In this document: one piece after another, positions 1-5,820 of the stretch
How positions within the stretch are numbered: the stretch's first letter is position 1
Layout of the letters: every line of letters starts with the position of its first letter
Assembly: GCA_025935595.1 (NCBI GenBank)
Contig: JAICUZ010000068.1
Coordinates: 1-10,536, forward strand
Length of the DNA stretch: 10,536 nt
Reading direction: 5' to 3'
Source: Burkholderiales bacterium
GTDB taxonomy: Bacteria; Actinomycetota; Thermoleophilia; Gaiellales; Gaiellaceae
Notes under the pieces: generated by a model
The model's input: the letters and a program-made list of their open reading frames with translations, nothing else
Told to the model about the DNA's origin: nothing
Database searches by the model: none
Translations under genes and position numbers: made by a program

Positions 1-432
1 CGTCTCGAGCTCGTTCGCCGTCAGCTCGCCGAGGCCGGCGAACGAGGGCTTGCCAGGAAAGGAACCGATCACGATCAGCTCGGGTGCGGCGTCGATGCTG
101 CGCGTGAGCGTGAGCGCGTCGATCAGCTGCAACTGGTCGTAGAGGTCGTGCTCGAACCAGAACACGACCTGCGCGCCGTCGTGCAGCGCGTCGAGTAACT
201 GTCGGTCACGGCGCTCGAGTGTCGCGCGGATCGCCTGCTCCGCTCCGAAGCCGCACCCGGAGAGGAACCGGGCGCGCGTGTGGAGGAGCTCCGGGCGAGG
301 CAGCGCCGGGACCGGCCCTTCGTGGAGCGCGTCCTGCCACGAGAGCACCGCGCCGCCGAGGGTTGTTTGCCGCAGCGTGTTCCCGGCGCTGTCGCCGTTC
401 GTCACGTGGAGAAGCGACCGATGACGTTTCAC
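1..432 (-). CDS. DUF1835 domain-containing protein (3' end beyond window)
   Basis: The minus strand is open for 144 codons from a GTG at 432-430 to the window edge. Near the N-terminus it reads HVTNGDSAGNTLRQT, followed by SWQDALHEGPVPALP and then VVFWFEHDLYDQLQLIDAL. These are the hallmark blocks of the DUF1835 family: a His-Val-Thr-Asn-Gly-Asp-Ser opening, the LHEGPVP block, and the W-F-x-H-D-L-Y-D-Q block. The biochemical role of the family is not known to me. The rest of the protein lies left of the window. Family members usually begin a residue or two before HVTNGD. The chosen GTG adds seven residues (KRHRSLL) after the start; the next in-frame GTG (405-403) would remove the conserved His. 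No Shine-Dalgarno sequence is seen. The gene diverges from the RibD-like gene, with starts 21 bp apart or overlapping, so the two must share a very small regulatory space. Family call firm, start uncertain. Confidence 0.85.
   Translation of the reverse strand, partial: MKRHRSLLHVTNGDSAGNTLRQTTLGGAVLSWQDALHEGPVPALPRPELLHTRARFLSGCGFGAEQAIRATLERRDRQLLDALHDGAQVVFWFEHDLYDQLQLIDALTLTRSIDAAPELIVIGSFPGKPSFAGLGELTANELET
408..412 (+). promoter_or_regulatory. Possible Shine-Dalgarno GGAGA for the alternative start at 421
   Basis: GGAGA lies 8 nt before an in-frame ATG at 421, which would extend the RibD-like protein by 11 residues (MTFHVFGSLTA). The family start at 454 has no Shine-Dalgarno sequence. 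If 421 is used, the coding region overlaps the 5' end of the divergent DUF1835 gene by about 12 bp. The site also falls inside the DUF1835 coding sequence on the other strand, so it may be coincidence. Confidence 0.35.
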
Positions 433-453
433 GTATTCGGCAGTCTTACGGCT

Positions 454-1119
454 ATGAGCAAGCTCAAGCTGAACATCACCATGTCGATCGACGGCTTCGT
501 CGCCGGGCCGAACCAGTCGCCGGAGGCTCCGCTCGGCGTCGGAGGTGAGGAGCTCCACAACTGGCTGATCCCGCTGCGGGCGTTCCGCGAGAGTCACGGT
601 GAGGAGGGCGGCGACGTCAACGCGAGCACGCCGTTCGCCGAGGACATCCTCGCCGGCTCCGGTGCGACGATCATGGGCCGGAACATGTTCGGCGGCGGCC
701 CCGGGCCGTGGGACGAGTCGTGGCAGGGGTGGTGGGGCGACGACCCGCCGTACCACCATCCGGTCTTCGTGCTCACCCACCATCCGCGCGAGCCACTCGA
801 GCTGCAGGGCGGAACGACATTTCACTTCGTCACCGACGGGATCGAGTCGGCGCTGGAGCAGGCGCGCGCCGCCGCTGCGGGGCAGGGGATCTCGCTCGGA
901 GGGGGCGCGTCGGTCGCGCAGCAGTACCTCGCGGCGGGTTTGCTCGACGAGCTCGTCGTCTCAGTCGTCCCGATCGTGCTCGGCGGCGGCGCTCGGCTCT
1001 TCGAGAACGTCGGCGTCGCGAGGCTCGAGCAGGTCGCGTCGGTCGAGGCGCCCGGCGTGACGCACATCCGGTACGTGCGCGCGCAAGACCTCCCCGGCGC
1101 CGCCGGCAAGGGTGTCTGA
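454..1119 (+). CDS. RibD C-terminal / dihydrofolate reductase-fold family protein
   Basis: This is a 221-residue protein of the bifunctional deaminase-reductase C-terminal (RibD_C) family, which shares the DHFR fold and is expected to bind NADPH in the cytoplasm. Visible motifs are the N-terminal strand KLKLNITMSIDGFVAGPNQS (residues 3-22), the ATIMGRNMF block (71-79), the glycine-rich nucleotide loop ISLGGGASVAQQYL (146-159), and DELVVSVVPIVLGGGARLF (165-183) with the family's PxVLGxGxxLF signature. Members are usually annotated as dihydrofolate reductase family proteins without a proven substrate. No riboflavin or folate gene is nearby, so true RibD or FolA activity is not implied. ATG 454 is chosen because homologues begin about there, but ATG 421 is in frame and better placed after a GGAGA. 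The TGA stop at 1117-1119 lies inside the first arm of the palindrome at 1111-1139. Confidence 0.87.
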   Translation: MSKLKLNITMSIDGFVAGPNQSPEAPLGVGGEELHNWLIPLRAFRESHGEEGGDVNASTPFAEDILAGSGATIMGRNMFGGGPGPWDESWQGWWGDDPPYHHPVFVLTHHPREPLELQGGTTFHFVTDGIESALEQARAAAAGQGISLGGGASVAQQYLAAGLLDELVVSVVPIVLGGGARLFENVGVARLEQVASVEAPGVTHIRYVRAQDLPGAAGKGV

Positions 1120-1139
1120 CACCAGTGGTGTCAGACACC
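1111..1139. repeat. Perfect double palindrome, possible bidirectional terminator or dispersed repeat
   Basis: Two 13-bp arms, ggtgtctgacacc and ggtgtcagacacc, are exact reverse complements separated by agt. Each arm is also a palindrome by itself (ggtgtc, one base, gacacc). The transcript can therefore form one 13-bp hairpin with a 3-nt loop on either strand. It sits where the plus-strand RibD-like gene meets the minus-strand methyltransferase, and it contains the stop codon of the former and ends 16 bp beyond the stop of the latter. That position fits a two-way transcription end. No T-tract follows on either strand, so it would not be a canonical intrinsic terminator. It could instead be one copy of a dispersed palindromic repeat or a protein-binding site. 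Confidence 0.75.
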
Positions 1140-1155
1140 AGTTCGGCTCAAGGCG

Positions 1156-1989
1156 TCAAAGGTGCGACTTCTGGCAGAGCACCTGCACGGGGTGTGTTCG
1201 CGCTTCCTCGATGTTGCGAGCGGCATTGCGGACCTTCTGGGGCGCGGTGTCTCCCATGAGCATGTGCACCCCGAAAGCCGGCAACTCGCCGCGCTCGGCG
1301 AGCGCGATCACCCTGCGATACGCCTCCAGATACTTCGTCCCGGTTCCCTCGACCTCGATGTCGACGAAGCCGGCAGCGGCCAGCAGCTCCGCCGTCTGCG
1401 TCGGCGTTACCAGCCACTCGCCGCTTCCGTCCTCGGACCAGGGAACGGGATGATGCGGGGCCCCCACCGGCCCCAGCCCGTGCTCGGTTAGCGCAAAGAA
1501 GCCGCCTGGCTTCAAGACACGCCAGGCTTCAGCGAAGAACAGCGGACGGTCGGCGACGTTCATCGTCACGTGCTGGCTGTAGGCGCCGTCAAAGACGCCG
1601 TCGCCGAAGGGCAGCTGGTGCCCGTCGCCCTGCTCGATCGAGACCCTGTCGCTCAGCCCCAGCAGCGCCGTGAGCTTCTTCCCCGCCTCGATGAACGGCT
1701 CGGTGAGGTCGATTCCGCTGACCCGGCAGTCGAAGCGCTGCGCGAAGTAGCGGGCCGGCCCGCCCAGGCCGCAGCCGATGTCGAGGATGTGGTCGCCGGG
1801 CTCGACCGGCAGGCGGTCGCCGAGCTCGACTGTCGCCGGGAACCCACGCGCGTGGAAATGGTCGATCGGCGCCAGATCCTCGACCGTCAGCGAGTCCAAA
1901 GACTTCGACGACGCCTCGAGCGCGGAGATGATCAGCGCGTAGATGTCGCCGGTCGCCCAGTGCTCGGCGATCGGAGCTGCCTCAGACAT
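1156..1989 (-). CDS. Class I SAM-dependent methyltransferase (small-molecule type)
   Basis: The 277-residue protein is a Rossmann-fold methyltransferase of the UbiE/Methyltransf_11 kind. Motif I is HILDIGCGLGGPARYFA (residues 67-83), the acidic ribose-binding loop is GIDLT (92-96), motif II is GDGHQLPF (121-128), and the post-II block RVLKPGG is at 157-163. The region before motif I, DHFHARGFPATVEL (43-56), together with GCGLGGPAR, resembles sarcosine/dimethylglycine and related amine N-methyltransferases more than ubiquinone or menaquinone enzymes. The substrate cannot be fixed from sequence alone. The start ATG is well supported by AGGGAGG four bases upstream. It is the last gene of a minus-strand group, 42 bp after the WYL regulator, and may be cotranscribed with it. 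Fold firm, substrate unknown. Confidence 0.9.
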   Translation of the reverse strand: MSEAAPIAEHWATGDIYALIISALEASSKSLDSLTVEDLAPIDHFHARGFPATVELGDRLPVEPGDHILDIGCGLGGPARYFAQRFDCRVSGIDLTEPFIEAGKKLTALLGLSDRVSIEQGDGHQLPFGDGVFDGAYSQHVTMNVADRPLFFAEAWRVLKPGGFFALTEHGLGPVGAPHHPVPWSEDGSGEWLVTPTQTAELLAAAGFVDIEVEGTGTKYLEAYRRVIALAERGELPAFGVHMLMGDTAPQKVRNAARNIEEARTHPVQVLCQKSHL

Positions 1990-1993
1990 GCGT

Positions 1994-2000
1994 CCTCCCT
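1994..2000 (-). promoter_or_regulatory. Strong ribosome binding site of the methyltransferase gene
   Basis: On the minus strand AGGGAGG ends 4 nt before the ATG at 1989-1987. It is the clearest Shine-Dalgarno sequence in the window and fixes the methyltransferase start. It suggests this gene is translated on its own initiation signal rather than by coupling to the upstream WYL gene. Confidence 0.75.
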
Positions 2001-2005
2001 TCTTG

Positions 2006-2015
2006 CGTACGTACG
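2006..2015. repeat. 10-bp palindrome cgtacgtacg upstream of the methyltransferase
   Basis: A perfect cgtacgtacg palindrome lies in the 42-bp gap between the WYL regulator's stop and the methyltransferase start, 17 bp before the ATG. It could be an operator or part of a promoter, but short alternating purine-pyrimidine palindromes arise easily by chance. No -10 or -35 element is evident around it. Confidence 0.3.
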
Positions 2016-2031
2016 ATGCGTCCGAGCGACG

Positions 2032-4047
2032 CTACGCCTTGGCGCGGGCGGGGCGGAGCTCCTGCGCGAGCTCACGCGCCCGGTGGGCGACGCGGGCACG
2101 CAGCTCGTGCGGCTCGAGCACGATCGCCTCGCCGCGGTAGCTCACGACTTCGCCGACGAGCCACTCGGCGCTGCCTACCCACTTGTCCGCGATCGCTGCG
2201 CCGTCGACGAGCGGGCGCGCGCCTTTCTCGATCTCCCAGCGCGCCACGGTCGGCGAGTACCAGATGCGAGCGATCGTGGCCGAGTGCAGCTCGGCGGGAT
2301 CGAACCCCTCGCGCGGCTTGAACGTCTTGCGTGACAGGGTCGCCTTGCGCATGCGATCGAGCCGATACGAGCGCGCCTGGTCACGTTCGATGTCCCACGT
2401 GTGGACGTACCAGTGGGGGAGCCGGCGCTCGATCGAGTACGGCTCGACCGTCCGTGTCACGACCTCCTGCTCTTCCGGCTTCAGATATTCGATCTCGACG
2501 AGGCGGTGTGCGTCGATCGCGTGCGTGAGCTTCTCGACGAGTCCTTCCTCTTCGCCGACGTGTGGCGCCGGTGTCTGCGTCAGCTCGAACGCGCCGAACG
2601 TCTCCTCGAGCTTCGCGCGCACACGGTCGAGCGGCGAATGCGCACCCGCGGCGACCATCGGGCCGACGAACTCGAGCGCAAGCCGGATCGCGCGCGCCTC
2701 GAGCGGTGTCAGCCGCGGCGGCCGGCGGAACGTGTCGCCGAAGAGCTCCTTGTCGACGTGCACTTCGTCGCCGTGCAGCTCTGCATAGACGGCGTAGCAG
2801 CCGCCGCCGAAGTTGACGAGGTTCAGCAGTGACAAGTGCTCCTCGAGCTGCTCCTCCGCGATCGAGAACCGCTCCACGAGCTCGTGCGCAGGGATCGTGG
2901 CCTCGCGGCCGTCGCCGCATGCGGCGAGCAGGTACGCAAGCAGTGACTGCAGCACGCCGAAGCGCTCCGGCGCGACCGGGCCGGCGGGCCGCTCGGCAGC
3001 CGCGTCGGCCTCGCCTTGCACGACCTCCGCGGCCGGCGTCGGCGGCGCGCCCTCGTGTGCCGCGCGCGCGGCACGAGCACCCTCGACGACGAGGCGGCGA
3101 AGCTCGGACGGCTCGAGCGGGATCGCACGGCCGTCCTGGCGGAGGATCCAGCGCGCGAGCAACATGGACGAGGCGTACTCGGTGACGAAGACATCGTCCT
3201 CGACGCGGTTGCGTTCCCCGCCGAACGCGCGCTTGACCCACCAGGCGGTGTCGGGAGCGACCTCGACGCTCGCATGGCCGATGATGTCGCCGAACTGCCA
3301 TTCGGCGCGGCCCCGGTAGTCCTCGACGTCGAACTCGGGCGGCAACCGGAAGTCGCGCTCGCGGCGCGTGGCGAAGCGGATGTCGGACCGAATACGCGAG
3401 ACACGGAACGTTCTGATGTCGTCGCGCCCGAGATCGTGGCCGATCACGTACCACGAGCCGTTCTCGGGCAGGAGCGCGTAGGGGTTCAGCGTCCGCTCTT
3501 CTTCGTGGTCACGGTAGATCGACCAGTAGCGGAACTTGACCGTGCGTTGCTTCGAGATGGCCCCCTCGAGCTTGCCGAGCCGGCCCTGGAGCTCCGGCGA
3601 GTAGTCGGGATCGCGCACCTCGACGCGGACTGCGGTGCCGGTCGGCGCCGCGGCGAGCGCTCCGGCGGATCGGCCGAGCGCCAGGTTCTGCAGGGCGAGC
3701 CGGAGCGGTTCCGCGTATGCGAAGCGTCCTTCGAGAAGGAAGAAGCAGGTCTGGAGCGCGGCGAGCTCTTCGTCGTCGAGCTCGAGCTCGGGCAGGAAGT
3801 AGCGCTCGGACCGAAGCGTGTACAGCTCCTCGCCGGTGAACTCGTCGCGCTGCGAGTCGAGTGGGACGCCGAGTGCGACGAGCTCGGCACGGTCTGAGTA
3901 GAAGCGGCGCGCGAACGCTTCGTCGCTCATCTCCTGATAGCCCTCGACGTTCGACTTGATGTCACGCGCCGTCAGCGGACGCCGTTCCGCCATCAGGAAC
4001 GCGACCAGCGAGAGCTGACGGATCAGCTTGTCCGTGTCGTGACTCAA
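2032..4047 (-). CDS. Tandem WYL-domain transcriptional regulator, PafB-PafC-like fusion
   Basis: The 671-residue protein consists of two similar halves. The first has a winged-helix-like N-terminus (about 1-85, LTARDIKSNVEGY and FYSDRAELVALGV), a WYL domain (about 165-225, NPYALLPENGSWYVIGHD and TFRVSRI) and a C-terminal WCX-like part (about 250-325). An Ala/Glu-rich linker (326-360) leads to a second HTH-like part (360-435), a second WYL domain (about 505-570, VEPYSIERRLPHWYVHTWD and SYRLDRM) and a second WCX part (585-660). This order matches PafB plus PafC, the actinobacterial DNA-damage transcription activator, which occurs as adjacent genes or as a natural fusion. WYL domains are thought to sense single-stranded nucleic acid. 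The start is TTG, 17 bp after the previous gene's stop; an in-frame stop lies just upstream and no Shine-Dalgarno sequence is visible. No pup, proteasome or tat gene is adjacent, so PafBC function is inferred from architecture alone. It could be another paired WYL regulator. Confidence 0.9.
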   Translation of the reverse strand: MSHDTDKLIRQLSLVAFLMAERRPLTARDIKSNVEGYQEMSDEAFARRFYSDRAELVALGVPLDSQRDEFTGEELYTLRSERYFLPELELDDEELAALQTCFFLLEGRFAYAEPLRLALQNLALGRSAGALAAAPTGTAVRVEVRDPDYSPELQGRLGKLEGAISKQRTVKFRYWSIYRDHEEERTLNPYALLPENGSWYVIGHDLGRDDIRTFRVSRIRSDIRFATRRERDFRLPPEFDVEDYRGRAEWQFGDIIGHASVEVAPDTAWWVKRAFGGERNRVEDDVFVTEYASSMLLARWILRQDGRAIPLEPSELRRLVVEGARAARAAHEGAPPTPAAEVVQGEADAAAERPAGPVAPERFGVLQSLLAYLLAACGDGREATIPAHELVERFSIAEEQLEEHLSLLNLVNFGGGCYAVYAELHGDEVHVDKELFGDTFRRPPRLTPLEARAIRLALEFVGPMVAAGAHSPLDRVRAKLEETFGAFELTQTPAPHVGEEEGLVEKLTHAIDAHRLVEIEYLKPEEQEVVTRTVEPYSIERRLPHWYVHTWDIERDQARSYRLDRMRKATLSRKTFKPREGFDPAELHSATIARIWYSPTVARWEIEKGARPLVDGAAIADKWVGSAEWLVGEVVSYRGEAIVLEPHELRARVAHRARELAQELRPARAKA

Positions 4048-4064
4048 GGAAAGCCGAGACTAGC

Positions 4065-4514
4065 TTAGGCCGCGGCTTTGCTGCGCTCGAGATGCTGGTG
4101 CGACGGGCAGTAGTCGCGATTCGGTAGCGGCGTGCGCTGACACGCCTTGCCTTTACGCGTCGTCGCGCGACACCGCGCGACGCCCCCGTCGAACGCGCCC
4201 GCTTCGATCTGCTCCTCCACGAACCCGACCGCCGCGTCGACTCCCTGGCTCACAGCCCACGCGACCTGCGCCTGGACGGTGATGGGGAAGTAGCGGCGGA
4301 TGTCCTGGAACAGCGCCTTGTCGGGCTTCGCGAAGTAGTGCGGATCCTGCGCGAGGCGCTCCATCGTCCCTTCGCACGCGGCGAGCACCTCGCGGCGGTA
4401 CTCGAGGTGCGTATGCGGGTCGACGTACGGGTCGATCAGATCCTTCACGGAGCGGTAGATCGCTCGCGAGTATTGATACATGCAGTGCTGAATGTGCAGG
4501 ATCCGTTCGTCCAT
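4065..4514 (-). CDS. Hypothetical protein with C-terminal Cys3His zinc-binding motif
   Basis: A 149-residue protein that I do not recognise as a named family. Residues 1-105 look helical and are rich in His, Tyr and aromatic residues (HIQHCMYQYSRAIYRSVKDL, DPHTHLEYRREVLAACEGTM). The C-terminus reads CRATTRKGKACQRTPLPNRD and then YCPSH. This gives C-x9-C-x10-C-x2-H (Cys115, Cys125, Cys136, His139), a likely zinc site of the short Cys/His type found in DUF5763-like proteins. Basic residues around the cluster would allow nucleic-acid or protein contact, but that is guesswork. ATG 4514 is chosen; a TTG directly before it (4517) is also possible. The gene ends 17 bp before the WYL regulator on the same strand and is probably cotranscribed with it, so the two may be functionally linked. 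Confidence 0.8.
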   Translation of the reverse strand: MDERILHIQHCMYQYSRAIYRSVKDLIDPYVDPHTHLEYRREVLAACEGTMERLAQDPHYFAKPDKALFQDIRRYFPITVQAQVAWAVSQGVDAAVGFVEEQIEAGAFDGGVARCRATTRKGKACQRTPLPNRDYCPSHQHLERSKAAA

Positions 4515-4598
4515 CAATATGGTCGTCGTTCCCTCGACTGTAGCCCCCAGCCCTTTAAGAAGCGGTAAATCTCTTCCATCCGCTCGGCCTGCCGGACG

Positions 4599-4627
4599 AC
4601 TTTACACGGTCAAGGGTGCTGTTACAA
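4599..4627 (-). promoter_or_regulatory. Candidate promoter for the zinc-cluster/WYL/methyltransferase group
   Basis: On the minus strand TTGTAA (4627-4622) and TAAAGT (4604-4599) are separated by 17 bp. Each matches four of six consensus bases. This stretch (4515-4703) is the only sizeable gap upstream of the group and is more AT-rich than its surroundings. The predicted transcript start near 4592 gives a leader of about 78 nt. No convincing LexA box or RecA-NDp-type PafBC motif was seen here by eye. Confidence 0.3.
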
Positions 4628-4645
4628 ATGTCTCCAGTTTGGTAA

Positions 4646-4667
4646 ACGCTTTCAGCTTCGAGAGCGT
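4646..4667 (-). terminator. Weak hairpin after the SPOR-like gene, possible terminator
   Basis: An 8-bp stem including one G-T pair (acgctttc with gagagcgt) closes a 6-nt loop. On the minus strand it is followed by TTTACC, only a short T-run. It lies about 40 bp beyond the stop of the zinc-ribbon/SPOR-like gene and just before the candidate promoter of the next gene group. The position suits a terminator, but the structure is weak. Confidence 0.3.
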
Positions 4668-4703
4668 CTGTACCCGGCCCGGCGGAGCGTTACACCTCGG
4701 CGC

Positions 4704-5414
4704 TCAGCGGGCGATCTCGCGCGAGTAGGCGCCCGGGAACCCCGCCTGGCGGGCTGTCGCGACGGCCGCGTCCGACTCCGCCCGTGAGGCGTAGATCCCG
4801 GCGAAGACCACGTAGTACCCGGGCTGGAGGCTCGCATAGCTGCTCGAGTCCACGACACCGACCTGGTCGAGCCCTTTCGTGGCTGCCTTGGTCGCCGTCG
4901 CGAGCGCCTGGGGGTGGCCGAACGTCTTCGGATAGGAGACGAGGACGATCGTCCAGCCCGTTTCGTTCGCGGGCCAGACAGTCCGGCCGTTCCCGGCCCC
5001 CGGGGAGCCCGGTTCGGGGGCGGTGGGGAGCTTCGAGGTGTCGACCTTGGACGTCGGCGTCTGCCCGGCGGGCACCTGGGTGGCCGGCTCGCCGAGCGCG
5101 ATGCCTCCCGCAACCATCTCGAAGCCGCGGTTCCCGCTGTGTCGGTGCTCCGATACCGCGATCGCGATGACGGCACCGAGAGCCGCGACCGCAAGCGTCG
5201 CGAGCGACAGCCACACCCAGTCGCCGGGGTACCAGCCGATGCGTCTGAGCCACCGCCGCCGCGCTGCCGCGATCCGCCCGGAGACGACCGGTAGCGCATC
5301 GCCGCAGTCGAGGCAGTAGTGCTGCTCGGGATCGCGGGCCGCGCCGCAGCGCGGGCAGGTTCCGTCCGTGGCTGCGATCGCGAACTTGCGGTGACTGGTG
5401 GCCGACGTCGTCAC
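4704..5414 (-). CDS. Zinc-ribbon, single-pass membrane protein with SPOR-like C-terminus
   Basis: The 236-residue protein has three parts. The first is an N-terminal zinc ribbon, CPRCG and YCLDCG, with Cys20, Cys23, Cys34 and Cys37. The second is a basic stretch (RRRWLRR) followed by one transmembrane helix at about 66-88 (WVWLSLATLAVAALGAVIAI). The third is a Pro/Ser/Thr-rich extracytoplasmic linker (about 105-150) leading to a C-terminal domain (153-236). That domain reads WTIVLVSYPKTFGHPQALATA, then GYYVVFAGIYASRAESDAAV and ARQAGFPGAYSREI, a pattern like the SPOR fold that binds denuded peptidoglycan. The zinc ribbon should face the cytoplasm and the SPOR-like part the cell wall, suggesting an envelope or division role. 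Start GTG 5414 overlaps the stop of the preceding gene by 4 bp (GTGA), so translation is probably coupled. The SPOR assignment rests on pattern, not a search. Confidence 0.82.
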   Translation of the reverse strand: MTTSATSHRKFAIAATDGTCPRCGAARDPEQHYCLDCGDALPVVSGRIAAARRRWLRRIGWYPGDWVWLSLATLAVAALGAVIAIAVSEHRHSGNRGFEMVAGGIALGEPATQVPAGQTPTSKVDTSKLPTAPEPGSPGAGNGRTVWPANETGWTIVLVSYPKTFGHPQALATATKAATKGLDQVGVVDSSSYASLQPGYYVVFAGIYASRAESDAAVATARQAGFPGAYSREIAR

Positions 5415-5785
5415 GGCTTCGGCGCCGGCTCGATCACCGTCTGCTCGCCGGCCGAGCTGGAAAGCGGCCGACCGCAATTCGGGCAGAAGCTCGACCGCCT
5501 CAGGATCGGCGCGCCGCATTCGCAACGGGCGACACGGTGCGAGCCGTGCAGAAGCTCCTCGATCTCGCCGAGCCGGGCATCGATGCCGACGACGATCGCC
5601 GCCCGCTCCTGCAGGAGGTCGTCGCGGAACCCGCCGCGGCGGTACATCTCGACGAGCAGCCCGCCGAGATCGCGCAGGGTGTCCTCGCGCGCCTTCAGCA
5701 GGGTCCGGCGCTCGCGCCGCAGCACGCCGGCATGTGCCCGGCGCGGGGCGACCCCGGCAGCTCCGTTGACGCGGCGGCGGAACAC
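5411..5785 (-). CDS. Small coiled-coil plus zinc-ribbon protein
   Basis: A 124-residue protein of unknown function. Residues about 21-82 form a charged, Leu-rich helical stretch (VLRRERRTLLKAREDTLRDL, then DLLQERAAIVVGIDARLGEI) likely to be a coiled coil. A zinc ribbon follows, RCECGAPI and then FCPNCGRPL, with Cys88, Cys90, Cys101 and Cys104. The first pair is C-x-C rather than the usual C-x2-C. The tail is Ser/Pro-rich (EQTVIEPAPKP). No membrane segment is seen, so it is cytoplasmic. The start is probably GTG 5785, the first in-frame candidate after the aldehyde dehydrogenase stop at 5821; GTG 5725 is an alternative. Its stop overlaps the start of the membrane SPOR-like gene, whose own N-terminus is a zinc ribbon, so the two products may act together. 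Confidence 0.75.
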   Translation of the reverse strand: MFRRRVNGAAGVAPRRAHAGVLRRERRTLLKAREDTLRDLGGLLVEMYRRGGFRDDLLQERAAIVVGIDARLGEIEELLHGSHRVARCECGAPILRRSSFCPNCGRPLSSSAGEQTVIEPAPKP

Positions 5786-5820
5786 TCGGCTCGAGTGTAG
5801 ATGCCCCCTCGGAGCGTCTC

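Noticed and set aside
3771..3789. Repeated gagctcgagctcg palindromic runs
   Set aside because: They come from Glu-Leu-Glu-Leu codons inside the WYL regulator and have no independent structure or position suggesting a site.
3016..3897. A 293-codon plus-strand frame within the WYL regulator
   Set aside because: It is antisense to well-conserved WYL domains and shows no family motif. It is a codon-bias shadow.
4601..4628. TTTACA and a TACAAA-like hexamer spaced about 16 bp apart on the plus strand, resembling a promoter
   Set aside because: It would transcribe into minus-strand genes only, with no plus-strand gene until 7265. The AT-rich patch more plausibly serves the minus-strand gene group.
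4515..4703. LexA box or PafBC (RecA-NDp) motif upstream of the WYL group
   Set aside because: TTGACCGTG on the minus strand partly resembles the TTGTCRGTG element, but no TANNNT follows at the required 8-bp spacing. No GAAC-N4-GTTC box was seen.
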